From positions 1-47,732 of the forward strand of contig JAHYIY010000020.1 of NCBI GenBank assembly GCA_019429255.1: DNA of 47,732 bases. The letters are read 5' to 3'. Below the pieces are notes generated by a model that did not search any database, was not told the DNA's origin, and saw nothing but the letters and a program-made list of their open reading frames with translations. Within the stretch, counting starts at the first letter, position 1. Each line of letters opens with the position of its first letter. This DNA is from Desulfuromonadales bacterium (GTDB lineage: Bacteria; Desulfobacterota; Desulfuromonadia; Desulfuromonadales; Geopsychrobacteraceae). Below, piece after piece: positions 36,260 to 46,163 of this stretch. The translations under genes were made by a program, and so were the position numbers.

Positions 36260-36811
36260 ATGGACGATCGCCGCACAATAGCTCATGAACTTGACGCGAT
36301 GCAGCAGCTGTTAAAAGAGCTGGAGATTCGCTACGAGCAGTATTTTGCCGGCATTGAGCGGCGGGAACCGACCGCCGACCGCAAAGCCCTGGCGCACAAG
36401 GTACGTCACTTTACCCATCGCCATATTGTCTGGACCGACTTGCAATTCCGTTACCAGGGCCTCGCCTCGCGTTTCATGTCGTACTGCCAGTACTGGGATC
36501 GTATTCTGCGCCTGATGGACGAAGGCAGGTACCATCGTCACACCAGCAAACTGCAACGCAAACCCGCAGCGCCGCAGAAATCTGACGGCACGCCGGCTCC
36601 ACCAAGTGAAGTCGACCAACTTTACGAGCAGATGCAGCAGGCGCGGAAAAACTGTGGCCTTGCCGGCGAGGGACCAGGCCCGGAGAAAATTGCTTCTTTT
36701 CTCGACAATCAACGCGAACAGATTCGCAACCGCTACGGAGATAAGCCGGTGGAGTTCAGTGTAGATATTCGTGAGGGAAAACCCCGGATCAAGGTACGAT
36801 TTAAAAATTAA
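36260..36811 (+). CDS. conserved hypothetical, MXAN_5187 C-terminal-like
   Basis: A 183-residue soluble protein, largely helical, resembling what databases name the MXAN_5187 C-terminal domain family of deltaproteobacteria; I recall this by pattern and am only moderately sure. Notable stretches are KVRHFTHRHIVWTDLQFRY and a C-terminal positively charged end, KPRIKVRFKN. No signal peptide or membrane segment. The ATG at 36260 is preferred over 36254 because AAAGGGGG (36245-36252) is then at normal spacing. Function unknown. Confidence 0.75.
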   Translation: MDDRRTIAHELDAMQQLLKELEIRYEQYFAGIERREPTADRKALAHKVRHFTHRHIVWTDLQFRYQGLASRFMSYCQYWDRILRLMDEGRYHRHTSKLQRKPAAPQKSDGTPAPPSEVDQLYEQMQQARKNCGLAGEGPGPEKIASFLDNQREQIRNRYGDKPVEFSVDIREGKPRIKVRFKN

Positions 36812-36853
36812 CCACCTAATCTTTGCGCGTAACTATTCAACTGCTGTCCTTCG

Positions 36854-36973
36854 CACCGGGTCGGGGATCCTGTGGCAAGGGTGTTTGTCGCCATGGACGG
36901 CGACAACAAGCGGTCACGGATGACCCAACGGGAAACAATCGCGTCCCTTGACATAGGATTCAAAGGCCCGGTG
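36854..36973. repeat. 120-bp REPIN/MITE-like inverted-repeat element, copy B
   Basis: Outer ends CACCGGG (36854-36860) and CCCGGTG (36967-36973) are exact complements, and the arms continue imperfectly through GGATCCTgTGgCAAGGG against the right arm. An inner perfect hairpin TTGTCGCC-atggac-GGCGACAA spans 36885-36906. The core matches copy A at 4453 in the same order. The right flank GAACAGATAC recurs in copy C at 46597. It lies between two plus-strand genes. Confidence 0.85.
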
Positions 36974-37019
36974 TTGAACAGATACCTTTGCGCTTTATCG
37001 GCGAGATTGTTCGAAGCTC

Positions 37020-38879
37020 ATGCGCACCCTCATTGTCACCCAACATGTCCGCGAGTCTGCTCAGGCCGTTCCCCTCGCCGCGGCCTGCATCAGAGCCGCC
37101 CTGCCTGGCGAATTGCAGCAGCAGACAGATATCATCAACCTTTACCCACCCCTTGACATCGATCTGGTCTGCCGGCAGCTGCTGGCCAAGCAACCCGATG
37201 TGATCGCTTTTTCCCTGTCGTTGTGGAATCGTTCAGCAATGCTGGAACTGGCGCGCCGATTGCGAAGCTCACAACCGCAACTTTTCCTGCTTGCCGGTGG
37301 CCCGGAAACCGCCGGCAATTGTGCTGAGCTGATCAGCGCGGGATGTCTTGACGGTGTTATTCGTGGCGAGGGCGAGCTGGCCTTTGCCACCCTGCTCGAC
37401 TCCTTGAATTGTGGCCGCCTGATTGCGGGCATTGACGGCTTTATCAGTGCCACCGCGCCCATGGCAAATCCGCCTGTGGCCACCTGTCCCGATCTGGCCG
37501 CCCTGCCATCACCCTGGCTGACCGGGGTTCTGCCGCTTGAGCCCGGCTGCGGTGTCCTGTGGGAGGTTGCCCGGGGCTGCCACTTCAACTGTTCCTTCTG
37601 TTACGATGCCAAGGGGCATCAGGGGGTGCGCCCTTTTCCTGCAGAACGATTGCGCCGGGAACTGGAATTGTTCGCTGAGTCCGGAGTAAGCCAGATCTGG
37701 ATTCTCGATTCAACCTTCAATGCCCCGACCCAACGCGGTCATGACCTCCTGCAATTACTCCTTGATGTCGCCCCACAGGTTCACTACCACATTGAAGCCA
37801 AGGCCGACCTGCTCGACCGCCGCACCATTGAACTGCTGGCACAGCTCTCCTGCTCCGTACAGATTGGCCTGCAATCGGTGCACGCAGAAATCCTCAAGCC
37901 CTTGCAGCGCCGCATCAATCGCCGGCAGATGCGCCAGGTGTTACACCAACTCAATCTGGCCGGCATCGTTTTTGGTCTCGATCTGATCTACGGGCTGCCC
38001 GGTGACAACCACCAGGGGTTCTGCCGCAGCCTCGACTTTGCTCTGGAACAACAGCCCAACCAGGTCGACATCTTCCCGCTCGCCGTGTTACCGGGTACCG
38101 ATCTGCACCGTCGCCATGGTGAATTTGGCCTCTGTGCCCTGGGCACTCCGCCTTATCTGGTTACAGCGACCACCAGCTATCCGGCCGAACAGATCGAACA
38201 GAGCCGTGTGCTTGCTGCTGCCACCGACATCTTCTACAACCGCGGGCGGGCGGTCGGCTTCTTCCCGCCACTGTGCGACCTGTTCAATACTTCCCCGGCC
38301 ACGTTGCTTCAGCAGTTTGGCGATTGGCTGATAGCAGAAAAAAAATGCACCCAAACGCAGCTTATTGACGTTGAAGCCTGGACGCCGGGCAGGATTCTCC
38401 CTTTGCAACGTGACTTCTGCCGCGAACAGTGCCGTCGCCAAAAGCACTACCAGTTGATTCCACTGATCGAAGATCTGCTGCACTTTCACTATCTTTGTGC
38501 AGAAATTCTTCTCGGCGACGACTGCCAGCCAGCCGTGACACATATCAGCCCGACGGCCTTCGCAAAAGCCTGCTGGCGACTTAATCCTGCTGTTTTCCTG
38601 CATTTTTTTCATTACGATCCGGCTGATCTGGAGACCCTGGGAGAAGAATCATTGGCTAAAACAGTCAAGCGGCTGCAACAGGAACCGGGACAACGCTTGC
38701 TCCTGCGGATGGCAGGTGAAATGATCGTCGAAACACTGGATGATTCTGTTGCGCGGATGCTGCAGCTGGCAACAACGGCACAAAGCGGCAACACCCTGCT
38801 GCGTCAGCTTGATCCTCAGGATGGCGAAGAGATGGCAATACGAGCGGTTGAACAGGGGATTCTGCTGCCGGTTACCTGA
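37020..38879 (+). CDS. B12-binding-type radical SAM protein, orphan
   Basis: A 619-residue enzyme. Residues about 1-130 resemble a B12-binding Rossmann domain (DVIAFSLSLWN, LLAGGPE, GVIRGEGELAF) but lack the DxHxxG cobalt-ligand motif, so cobalamin binding is doubtful. The radical-SAM cluster is C187, C191 and C194 in RGCHFNCSFCYDAKG; the SAM-binding region follows with QIWILDSTFNAP and FGLDLIYGLPGDN. The C-terminal 200 residues are unassigned and end in a helical part (DDSVARMLQLA). Substrate and product are unknown; no neighbour hints at a pathway. The ribosome binding site is weak. Confidence 0.8.
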   Translation: MRTLIVTQHVRESAQAVPLAAACIRAALPGELQQQTDIINLYPPLDIDLVCRQLLAKQPDVIAFSLSLWNRSAMLELARRLRSSQPQLFLLAGGPETAGNCAELISAGCLDGVIRGEGELAFATLLDSLNCGRLIAGIDGFISATAPMANPPVATCPDLAALPSPWLTGVLPLEPGCGVLWEVARGCHFNCSFCYDAKGHQGVRPFPAERLRRELELFAESGVSQIWILDSTFNAPTQRGHDLLQLLLDVAPQVHYHIEAKADLLDRRTIELLAQLSCSVQIGLQSVHAEILKPLQRRINRRQMRQVLHQLNLAGIVFGLDLIYGLPGDNHQGFCRSLDFALEQQPNQVDIFPLAVLPGTDLHRRHGEFGLCALGTPPYLVTATTSYPAEQIEQSRVLAAATDIFYNRGRAVGFFPPLCDLFNTSPATLLQQFGDWLIAEKKCTQTQLIDVEAWTPGRILPLQRDFCREQCRRQKHYQLIPLIEDLLHFHYLCAEILLGDDCQPAVTHISPTAFAKACWRLNPAVFLHFFHYDPADLETLGEESLAKTVKRLQQEPGQRLLLRMAGEMIVETLDDSVARMLQLATTAQSGNTLLRQLDPQDGEEMAIRAVEQGILLPVT

Positions 38880-38935
38880 ACCTAGTTTCATCCGGAGACG
38901 CCGATAAACAACTGGCAAGTTTCTGCTGCGTAACA

Positions 38936-40303
38936 TCATTTAGTGAGCAGATCAACAAACCCTTCATAGGTCTGGCGCTTGCGCTCTGATTTGGCATAGA
39001 GGGAAGAGGAAAACAAGGCCGTGGCGGCATGTTCACCAAGCATGGAGAAAAGCTGGTAATCGATGGACTCGAGCTGCTCCTTCTGAATAAATAGCCGGTA
39101 AACCGCCAGTACCCCGATCAGATGCTGCTGGGTTTTCAGCGGAATGGCAACAATCGGCGCCAGCAAATCATCGGAGCCATCCACAATGGAGCCACTGCTG
39201 AAATAGTTTTCGCCGTCATTGACAACCTCCCCCAAAACCCCATCTACGGCACTGATCACCGGAAAAGCTGCCGATTCTTCAAACCCCTCTCCCGTTTCGA
39301 AAAAGAGTTCGTTGCTTGCCCTGTTGTAGAGCAAGATCGCGAATTTCTCTGCACCAACAAAGTTAATGACAACCTCTTTGATAATATCGAGGGTCTCATC
39401 GCGATCAAGGGTAGAATGCAGGCGTGACGAGGCCAGATAGAGATTGGTCAGGTTATTGTTGACCTGCTCCACCTTCACCAGCTGGTTGGCAAAATCGAGA
39501 TTTTCCTCTTCCAGTTCTCCGATCCGCTGCATTGCTTCGTCTTGCTCACGCCGCAAGCGTGAGCATTCGTCCTCCAATGCGGCAAGGCGTTGACACAGAT
39601 TCGTATCGACCCCCTCCCGACGCAGCGCCTCGAGCTTTTTTAAACGCACCAGACGATCAAGGGCTTGCTTGCTGTGCTGATCGGGGTGGATAAAGTAGAC
39701 CCCCTTTTTATCGACGGTGCTGGCGGCCATGCGCTTGACGCGGCCATGGAGGGAGAGGATTTCTCCTTCCGGCAGCTGAACGGCAATCTTGATGGTAGAG
39801 TTTTCTTCCAGATCAACGGAGCAACAGATGCGCGCACCGGTCACTGACAGATCCTCGGCTCGTCCCTGGTGAGTTCCGGTCCCATCATCCAGCTTAATCG
39901 GCAGATCAACCTCCACCCGATCAGTGGTCCGGCGCTTGATCTCACCAAGCAAGCGGGCAACTTTTTCCCGCAATTCCAGCTTGTTGACCGGTTTGGTGAT
40001 ATAATCATCACAGCCGGCATCAAGACATTTCTGCACCTCTTCGGGTTTACCGGCGGCAGTGACCATCAGTATCGGCAACCTGTGCCAGCGGGAGTTACGA
40101 CGGATGGTACGACAAACATCGTCACCATTGATCCCCGGCATGTAGAAATCAAGCAGAAGAATATCGGGCGCCACCTTGTCGAGGCGGTTGAGGGCTTCTT
40201 CACCCGAGGAGGCGGTCAGCAGTTCGTAACCACAGCCTTCAAGGTATGAGCGCTCAAGCTCAAGAAACAGATCAACATCATCAACAAGCAGCACTTTTGG
40301 CAT
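38936..40303 (-). CDS. REC-PilZ-GAF response regulator
   Basis: A 455-residue regulator with a receiver (1-120; phospho-Asp D52 in LLLDFYMPGING), a PilZ domain (about 122-235) and a coiled coil (about 235-290) leading to a GAF domain (about 290-440). The PilZ arginine motif RRTTDR and the partner motif DLSVTG are both present, so c-di-GMP binding is likely. There is no output enzyme or DNA-binding domain, so it probably acts by protein contact. GGAGG precedes the ATG at good spacing. It is convergent with the radical SAM gene. Confidence 0.88.
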   Translation of the reverse strand: MPKVLLVDDVDLFLELERSYLEGCGYELLTASSGEEALNRLDKVAPDILLLDFYMPGINGDDVCRTIRRNSRWHRLPILMVTAAGKPEEVQKCLDAGCDDYITKPVNKLELREKVARLLGEIKRRTTDRVEVDLPIKLDDGTGTHQGRAEDLSVTGARICCSVDLEENSTIKIAVQLPEGEILSLHGRVKRMAASTVDKKGVYFIHPDQHSKQALDRLVRLKKLEALRREGVDTNLCQRLAALEDECSRLRREQDEAMQRIGELEEENLDFANQLVKVEQVNNNLTNLYLASSRLHSTLDRDETLDIIKEVVINFVGAEKFAILLYNRASNELFFETGEGFEESAAFPVISAVDGVLGEVVNDGENYFSSGSIVDGSDDLLAPIVAIPLKTQQHLIGVLAVYRLFIQKEQLESIDYQLFSMLGEHAATALFSSSLYAKSERKRQTYEGFVDLLTK

Positions 40304-40347
40304 TATTATTCCTCCATAATGAGGAGTTACGGTAGCGCGAACGCCTC

Positions 40348-40388
40348 AAAAAGTAAAGGCTCCTGAGGATGATCCACAGGAGCCTTTA
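40348..40388 (-). terminator. intrinsic terminator after the thioredoxin-like gene
   Basis: On the minus strand TAAAGGCTCCTG-tggatcatcct-CAGGAGCCTTTA is a perfect 12-pair stem followed by CTTTTT. Confidence 0.9.
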
Positions 40389-40415
40389 ATGATGTTTTTC
40401 GTGCCTGTCGGGAGA

Positions 40416-40691
40416 TTACGCAACCTCAGCGGTATCTCTCAGGTAGCGCGGTCGCTCAACAATAAAATTGATAATTTCCTCCACCTTCGGGACACGTCCG
40501 GCGATACGAACCTGATCATCAATCAACAATGCCGGCACCACATAAATCCGGTTGTCAATCATTTTACGCGAGTCACTGTACTGGTGAACCTCGGCCTTGA
40601 CGCCAAGCTGTTCAAGGGCTTGACGGACATTGTCCATGGTCCCCTGACAGCTTTCCGGTTTGTCCGGCCTACAGAGTATATCTATTCGCAT
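40416..40691 (-). CDS. thioredoxin-like (Thioredoxin_3 type) small protein with displaced cysteines
   Basis: A 91-residue thioredoxin-fold protein. The cis-proline region VVPALLIDDQVRIAGRVPKVEEI fits the Thioredoxin_3 family of small redox proteins in anaerobes. The usual CxxC is missing: the N-terminus reads ILCRPDKPESCQG, with Cys7 and Cys15 spaced C-x7-C. The second family cysteine aligns with Cys15. Disulfide chemistry is therefore uncertain. AGGAGGGC precedes the ATG. It has its own promoter (40740-40767) and terminator, so it is a single-gene transcript. Confidence 0.7.
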   Translation of the reverse strand: MRIDILCRPDKPESCQGTMDNVRQALEQLGVKAEVHQYSDSRKMIDNRIYVVPALLIDDQVRIAGRVPKVEEIINFIVERPRYLRDTAEVA

Positions 40692-40739
40692 ATTGCCCTC
40701 CTTAACGGTTAACGGGTCAATTATTACTGCTTTAGTCCC

Positions 40740-40767
40740 ATTATAGTTGCAGATCCACGTTTGGCAA
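40740..40767 (-). promoter_or_regulatory. sigma-70 promoter of the thioredoxin-like gene
   Basis: On the minus strand TTGCCA and a perfect TATAAT are separated by 16 bases. Confidence 0.6.
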
Positions 40768-40794
40768 GTTTTTTCGACCTGTTAGAGTCGATTT

Positions 40795-43410
40795 TCATGG
40801 TGCTGCCTGTAGCCTGACGTCGAGCACCCCGTTGCTAAAGTCAACAAGAACCCTACCACCCGCCGTCATGTCGCCGCGGATCAACGCGCGACCGATAAGG
40901 GTCTCAAGCTGGTGCTGAATATAGCGCTTAAGGGGGCGGGCGCCATAGACCGGATCATAGCCGCTGGTGGCGATGTGATCGACCGCAGCTTCTGTCAACT
41001 CCAACTCCAGACGCTGCTCTTGCAGGCGCTTACGCAAATCCTCCACCAGCAGGTAAACAATCTGCCTGATTTCATCAAGAGCCAGCGGTTTAAAAATGAT
41101 GATGTCATCAATGCGATTAAGAAATTCCGGTCGGAAGCTGCGCCGCAATTCCTGTTCAACCTGATCCTGAACCACCTGCGGTATTTCTCCGTCTTTAATA
41201 CCCTCAAGCAAGTAATGCGATGCAATATTCGAGGTCATAATAATCACGGTATTTTTAAAGCTCACCGTGCGTCCCTTGGCATCGGTAGCACGGCCATCAT
41301 CAAGAATCTGCAACAGCACATTAAAAACGTCCGGATGGGCCTTTTCAATTTCATCGAACAATACCACCGAGTAGGGTTTGCGCCTTACCGCTTCGGTCAG
41401 CTGGCCACCTTCCTCGTAGCCGATATAGCCGGGAGGGGCACCTAGCAGGCGACTGACCGCATGCTTCTCCATATACTCTGACATGTCGATGCGTATCATA
41501 TTATCTTCGCTGTCAAACAGGGCAGCGGCCAGGGTGCGAGCAAGCTCTGTTTTGCCAACCCCGGTCGGCCCCAGAAAGATAAAAGACCCGATGGGACGGC
41601 GCGGGTCTTTGACCCCGGCGCGAGCACGGATCACTGCATCAGCAACGCGCTCGACCGCTTCGTTCTGACCGATGACCCGCTCATGGAGGATCTCGTCTAG
41701 GCGCAACAACTTGTCACGTTCACTCTCGATCAGGCGCGTGACCGGAATGCCGGTCCAGCGCGCAACGATTTCGGCGATCTCGTCTTCGGTCACTTCTTCG
41801 CGCAGCATTTTTGCCTGTTGATCCCCCCCTGACTGCTTTTCTTCCTCTTGCTGCAGGCGTTTTTCCAGCTCCGGTAATGTGCCATGCTTGAGTTCAGCGG
41901 CACGATTGAGATCATAATTGCGCTCGGCGGCAGCAATATCCAGGCGCACCTGCTCAATCTCCTCACGCAGGGTCTGAATCCCCTTGATCCCCCCTTTTTC
42001 CAACTGCCACTGGGCAGAGAAAATTTTTTCCTGTTCTTTGAGTTCAGCCAATTCCTTCTGCAGAGCATCCAGACGCTCGCGGCTGGCGGCATCCTTTTCT
42101 TTTTTCAGGGCGGCCGCTTCAATCTCCAGCTGCATTAACCGGCGGGTAATGGCATCGAGTTCCGCCGGCATTGAATCAATTTCGGTGCGAATCGTGGCAC
42201 AGGCCTCATCCACCAGGTCAATGGCCTTGTCGGGCAAGAAGCGATCGGCAATATAGCGATGACTGAGCTCCGCCGCTGCTACCAGAGCATTATCCTGAAT
42301 GCGTACGCCATGATAGACCTCATAGCGCTCTTTGAGCCCGCGCAGGATACTGATGGTCGACTCGACATTGGGTTGATCGACCATCACTGGCTGAAAGCGG
42401 CGTTCCAGGGCCGGGTCTTTTTCCAGATGCTGGCGATATTCATCCAGGGTGGTAGCACCGATACAGTGGAGTTCACCGCGTGCCAGCAGCGGTTTGAGCA
42501 TATTGCCGGCGTCCATAGCGCCCTCGCTCTTGCCGGCACCAACGATGGTGTGCAATTCATCAATAAACAGCAGGATCCGCCCCTGGCTGTCCTGCACCTC
42601 CTTGAGTACCGCTTTAAGTCGTTCCTCAAACTCACCACGGTACTTGGCACCGGCCACCAGGGCGCCCATATCAAGGGAATAGACGGTTTTATCCTTAAGC
42701 CCCTCAGGCACATCACCACGGACAATGCGGTGGGCCAACCCTTCAACGATCGCGGTTTTACCAACCCCCGGTTCCCCAATCAACACCGGGTTGTTCTTGG
42801 TTTTGCGCGACAGCACACGGATCACCCGGCGGATCTCTTCATCGCGGCCGATGACCGGATCGAGCTTGCCCTTTTTGGCCTCTTCGACCAGATCGCGGCC
42901 AAACTTGGCCAGGGCCTCATAGGTATTTTCAGGATCCTGACTGGTGACCCGCTGATTACCGCGAATACCGGTCAGTGCCTGCAGCAGAGCATTGCGGTCG
43001 ACGTTAAGCTTTTTCAGCAGCCGGCCGGCGGCTGTCCGCTCCCCTTCACCAGTGGCGGCCAGGAGAATATGTTCAACGCTGATGTAGTCATCCTTGAGCT
43101 GCTTGGCCTCGGTTTCGGCCTGCAACAGCAGCTGGCTCAAGCGCCGGCTGGCGTACAACTTACCCGTATCCGCACCAGCACCACTGACCCGCGGACGCGA
43201 CTCAACATCCTGACGCAAACCACTTACAACAGCCGCTACGGCGATGTTCATTTTCTGCAACAGTCGTGGAGCCAATCCCTCCGGTTGCTCGCACAGGGCG
43301 AGGAGCAGATGTTCTCCGTCGATTTCCGCATGACCATAACGCAATGCCTGAGCCTGGGCATCCTGCAAGGCTTCCTGAACTTTCTGGGTTGCTTTATTCA
43401 GATCAATCAT
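40795..43410 (-). CDS. clpB: ATP-dependent disaggregase ClpB
   Basis: Hexameric AAA+ chaperone that extracts proteins from aggregates with DnaK. The 871-residue protein has the N-domain, Walker A1 [15 protein letters not shown], the coiled-coil middle domain (about 405-525) and Walker A2 [15 protein letters not shown]. The pore loop [10 protein letters not shown] is present. GGAGG lies upstream of the ATG. A terminator at 43491 separates it from the hsp20 pair, and a separate promoter lies at 43453. Confidence 0.97.
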   Translation of the reverse strand: MIDLNKATQKVQEALQDAQAQALRYGHAEIDGEHLLLALCEQPEGLAPRLLQKMNIAVAAVVSGLRQDVESRPRVSGAGADTGKLYASRRLSQLLLQAETEAKQLKDDYISVEHILLAATGEGERTAAGRLLKKLNVDRNALLQALTGIRGNQRVTSQDPENTYEALAKFGRDLVEEAKKGKLDPVIGRDEEIRRVIRVLSRKTKNNPVLIGEPGVGKTAIVEGLAHRIVRGDVPEGLKDKTVYSLDMGALVAGAKYRGEFEERLKAVLKEVQDSQGRILLFIDELHTIVGAGKSEGAMDAGNMLKPLLARGELHCIGATTLDEYRQHLEKDPALERRFQPVMVDQPNVESTISILRGLKERYEVYHGVRIQDNALVAAAELSHRYIADRFLPDKAIDLVDEACATIRTEIDSMPAELDAITRRLMQLEIEAAALKKEKDAASRERLDALQKELAELKEQEKIFSAQWQLEKGGIKGIQTLREEIEQVRLDIAAAERNYDLNRAAELKHGTLPELEKRLQQEEEKQSGGDQQAKMLREEVTEDEIAEIVARWTGIPVTRLIESERDKLLRLDEILHERVIGQNEAVERVADAVIRARAGVKDPRRPIGSFIFLGPTGVGKTELARTLAAALFDSEDNMIRIDMSEYMEKHAVSRLLGAPPGYIGYEEGGQLTEAVRRKPYSVVLFDEIEKAHPDVFNVLLQILDDGRATDAKGRTVSFKNTVIIMTSNIASHYLLEGIKDGEIPQVVQDQVEQELRRSFRPEFLNRIDDIIIFKPLALDEIRQIVYLLVEDLRKRLQEQRLELELTEAAVDHIATSGYDPVYGARPLKRYIQHQLETLIGRALIRGDMTAGGRVLVDFSNGVLDVRLQAAP

Positions 43411-43452
43411 CTCTTCCTCCAGACTGAAGGCATTTATTCATCTTTTTGCCAA

Positions 43453-43461
43453 ATTATATCA
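43453..43461 (-). promoter_or_regulatory. extended -10 promoter of clpB
   Basis: On the minus strand TGATATAAT is an extended -10 element (TGnTATAAT) about 40 bases ahead of the clpB ATG. No good -35 is seen, and no clear sigma-32 or CIRCE motif. Confidence 0.45.
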
Positions 43462-43490
43462 GCGAAATTACTAATGTGCCGGGCATTTAT

Positions 43491-43521
43491 AAAAAAAGCC
43501 GGGGCCACTTAGGACCCCGGC
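43491..43521 (-). terminator. intrinsic terminator after the hsp20 pair
   Basis: On the minus strand GCCGGGG-tcctaagtgg-CCCCGGC is followed by TTTTTTT; it separates the hsp20 transcript from clpB. Confidence 0.85.
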
Positions 43522-43548
43522 GGCAAGCATCTCTTCACAATGCTGCTG

Positions 43549-43923
43549 TTAGTGAAGAGTGTTGACGGCTATTTTCCTTGGCTTGGCCGTCTCTGTTTTC
43601 GGTAACCGCAGGGTGAGAACGCCATCTTTTAGTTGTGCCTGACCAGCATCCGCATCAATCCGTTCGGAGAGCTTAAATTGCCGGTAATAGCCGTGCTTGT
43701 TGCCGTTTTCGGTTCCTTGACGCTCGGCTTCGAGAGTTAACACCCCACGGGAAACTTCCAGCTGCAATCCCTGTTCACTCACCCCGGGCATATTCGCCAA
43801 CAGCAGCAATTCGTTGTCGGTCTCAAAAATATCAACAGCCGGGGCGCCCCAGATAACAGGTACAGCCTGCTCAACTGGATGAGCCTGTTCTACTTGTTGA
43901 GCTGTCATGTGTTTGTCGCTCAT
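43549..43923 (-). CDS. small heat-shock protein (Hsp20/alpha-crystallin)
   Basis: A 124-residue small heat-shock chaperone that holds unfolding proteins. The alpha-crystallin domain spans about 25-118: PAVDIFETDNELLLLANMPG at its start, GVLTLRLPKTE at its end. GAGG lies upstream of the ATG. It is second of two adjacent hsp20 genes, 67 bases after the first, and is followed by the terminator at 43491. Confidence 0.93.
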   Translation of the reverse strand: MSDKHMTAQQVEQAHPVEQAVPVIWGAPAVDIFETDNELLLLANMPGVSEQGLQLEVSRGVLTLEAERQGTENGNKHGYYRQFKLSERIDADAGQAQLKDGVLTLRLPKTETAKPRKIAVNTLH

Positions 43924-43990
43924 ATCAATACCTCATATTGTGTTGTTGAAATTACAGTCGTTGTCTTGCCAATCGGCCCTGACTATTCAA

Positions 43991-44419
43991 TCAACCGGCC
44001 TTGATCTCAATGCGCCGGGGCAGAGCCTCTTTTGCTTTAGGGATGCTGATGCTCAGGAGACCGTCCTGGTACTGCGCAGCGATATGATCGGTATCAAGTT
44101 TACTGGCCAGCATCAGGCTCTGCTCAAAGGATCCACTCCTGCGCTCCTGGCGATGAACACGAACATTCTCCGGCAAGTCAACCTGAGCGAATTCGCCTTT
44201 GATCACCAACTGGCGGTCAACAACATGGATGTCCAGCTTCTCGACATCGACGCCAGGCAACGCAGCTTCCACCAGATATTTTTGATCCTGTTCACGGATT
44301 ATGAAATCGAGCCGTCCCTGTTCACGGCGAACAACGGGATCAAGATCAAATCCTCGCAGCAATTGCTCTACTTCACGCTGCATACTGTCAAATGGGTTCA
44401 TCAGATGAAATCTCAACAT
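43991..44419 (-). CDS. small heat-shock protein (Hsp20/alpha-crystallin)
   Basis: A 142-residue alpha-crystallin domain protein, clearly different from its neighbour. LDFIIREQDQKYLVEAALPG opens the domain and GLLSISIPKAKEALPRRI closes it; the N-terminus MLRFHLMNPFDSMQREVEQ is the typical amphipathic arm. GGGAGGAAG lies upstream of the ATG. It is first gene of the hsp20 transcript, behind the candidate sigma-54 promoter at 44523 and the palindromes at 44606. Confidence 0.93.
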   Translation of the reverse strand: MLRFHLMNPFDSMQREVEQLLRGFDLDPVVRREQGRLDFIIREQDQKYLVEAALPGVDVEKLDIHVVDRQLVIKGEFAQVDLPENVRVHRQERRSGSFEQSLMLASKLDTDHIAAQYQDGLLSISIPKAKEALPRRIEIKAG

Positions 44420-44522
44420 GGCTTCCTCCCTTTTTAGTTTCTTTGTTGTTTTATTGATGTGGCGTAATGCCGCTGATTCTTTTATTTGCCAGCCGAAAAT
44501 CGACGTTTCGCAATATCTCTAT

Positions 44523-44539
44523 TACAAATCAGATGCCAA
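44523..44539 (-). promoter_or_regulatory. candidate sigma-54 promoter of the hsp20 pair
   Basis: On the minus strand TTGGCATCTGATTTGTA has the GG and the -12 dinucleotide exactly 12 bases apart. The -12 element is GT where GC is usual; the E. coli pspA promoter is a known active example with TTGT. Transcription would begin near 44512, leaving a leader of about 92 bases. Confidence 0.55.
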
Positions 44540-44605
44540 CTTTTAAAAAATAAAAATATGTTTATTTTCAGCATGTTAAAAGACTGGTGAACGGGGGAGG
44601 GAAAA

Positions 44606-44664
44606 GTGCGACGTCGCATTAACTGTCGCTGTGCGGTCTCCGTGCGACATATGCGACGTCGCAC
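44606..44664. promoter_or_regulatory. paired TGCGACGTCGCA palindromes, likely upstream activator sites
   Basis: The perfect 12-base palindrome TGCGACGTCGCA occurs at 44607-44618 and again at 44652-44663, centres 45 bases apart. Another half site TGCGACAT (44643-44650) abuts the second copy, and TGTCGC (44624-44629) lies between. They sit about 100 and 145 bases upstream of the predicted hsp20 start, the usual distance for sigma-54 enhancers, and immediately after the stop of the sigma-54 activator gene. Confidence 0.75.
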
Positions 44665-44722
44665 TATGGATAAGTGAACATTCTACCGACGGGATTTTTG
44701 AATCTAGCAGCTTTTTCTCGGT

Positions 44723-46147
44723 TCAATCCGGATTAAGCTGGTCGCGCTCGAGACCAAGACGCTGAAGATGGCGATAAAGGGTGGCCCGATGGATGCCCAG
44801 ATGACGGGCCGCCGCGGAAAGATTACCATCAGCGACAGCGTAAGCGCGGCGGATCTCTTCTGCACTTAAATCTTTTCTTGCTCCCTTACCTCCGGACACA
44901 GTAGCCGTTTGCGCTGTACTTTGTGTAGCACCGGACCAGGGGAGGGCCACCGCTAAAGAGGGGCTAAGGGGGAAGGAAGAAGAGACTGTGGGACGGGCGA
45001 CAGGCAGATCATCGGCAAACTGCCGGCGCTCGCGAATCCATTCAGCAAAAGCGCGGGCGCCAATGGCTTCGGTTTCAGATTCGACCACCATCCGCTCAAT
45101 CACATTGCGCAGCTCACGAACATTGCCCGGCCACAGATAGGATTGCAGCAGACGGACGGCTTCGGCGGTCAAACGCTTGACCGGTTTGCCGTAATGCTGA
45201 CCGAACTGTACCAGAAAACGCTCGGCCAACAACGGGACATCCTCAGAACGTTCACGCAAGGGGGGCAGGTGAATCCGCAACACCGCCAGGCGGTGATACA
45301 AATCGGCACGAAATGCTTTTTGAGCCACGGCCTGTTCCAACGGGACATTGGTAGCACCGATAACCCGGACATCCACCTTGCGCGGCACCTCGCTACCAAC
45401 CCGTACCACCTGGCCATCTTCCAGCACGCGCAAGAGTTTGCTCTGGGTCGTCAGAGGCATGTCACCGAGCTCATCAAGAAACAGGGTGCCGCCATCAGCG
45501 CGCTCAAAATAACCACGATGATCACGCACCGCGCCGGTAAAAGCGCCACGCTCGTGACCGAAGAGCTCCGATTCCAGCAACTGTTCACTGATAGCAGTAC
45601 AGTTCAGAGCAGCGAATGGCTTGTTGTGGCGCCGGCTTTCCAAATGCAGGGCATGAGCAACCAGTTCCTTACCTGCTCCCGTCTCACCAGTAATAATCAC
45701 GGTTGCATCCGACGCAGCATACAGGCGAATCTTGCGAAACACCTCACGCATGGCGGCACTGGCCCCAACCAGCCGGTGAAAATCTTCTATTTCTGCAACA
45801 CCACTCGCCGGACGCAAGACAATCTGCACCAACTGCCCCTGATAATCATCGGTCAAACCGGCAAACTGAATATCAGCCAGCACATCTGCCTGCGGTGGCA
45901 CCAATCGGATTCTGATGGCGGCAAGATCCTGCCCCTGCTCAAGGACTTCTGTCGCCAGATCCGATAGGGATGGTACAGCATCAGGAAAAGCGATGGCAGC
46001 CGGCCGCCCCTGCAGTTGGCCAACAGACTGACCAAGACTGGCGGACAGTCGCTCGGAAATCGCATGTATCCGCCAATCGCCGTGAGCAGGCAGGGCCAGA
46101 ATCAGGTCAGGAGTAATGACGGGAAGGTAGCCGCTCGAGTTAATCAT
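44723..46147 (-). CDS. sigma-54-dependent transcriptional activator with PAS-like sensor
   Basis: A 474-residue enhancer-binding protein. Residues about 18-118 form a PAS-like sensor; residues about 124-355 are the AAA+ domain with Walker A GETGAGKE (154-161), an intact sigma-54 contact loop GAFTGA (201-206) and Walker [12 protein letters not shown] proline/serine-rich linker leads to a C-terminal Fis-type helix-turn-helix ([20 protein letters not shown], about 442-462). There is no receiver domain, so it is not a standard response regulator. It lies 16 bases after the PilZ gene, and the hsp20 palindromes follow its stop, making hsp20 its most likely target (inference). Confidence 0.92.
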   Translation of the reverse strand: MINSSGYLPVITPDLILALPAHGDWRIHAISERLSASLGQSVGQLQGRPAAIAFPDAVPSLSDLATEVLEQGQDLAAIRIRLVPPQADVLADIQFAGLTDDYQGQLVQIVLRPASGVAEIEDFHRLVGASAAMREVFRKIRLYAASDATVIITGETGAGKELVAHALHLESRRHNKPFAALNCTAISEQLLESELFGHERGAFTGAVRDHRGYFERADGGTLFLDELGDMPLTTQSKLLRVLEDGQVVRVGSEVPRKVDVRVIGATNVPLEQAVAQKAFRADLYHRLAVLRIHLPPLRERSEDVPLLAERFLVQFGQHYGKPVKRLTAEAVRLLQSYLWPGNVRELRNVIERMVVESETEAIGARAFAEWIRERRQFADDLPVARPTVSSSFPLSPSLAVALPWSGATQSTAQTATVSGGKGARKDLSAEEIRRAYAVADGNLSAAARHLGIHRATLYRHLQRLGLERDQLNPD

Positions 46148-46163
46148 GGCAAAAGGCCGGTCA

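Noticed and set aside
42259-43512. A 417-codon plus-strand open frame
   Set aside because: It is antisense to clpB, whose family match is complete; no independent support.
43411-43548. CIRCE or sigma-32 promoter ahead of clpB
   Set aside because: No TTAGCACTC inverted repeat and no CTTGAA/CCCCAT pair is visible; only an extended -10 element is seen.
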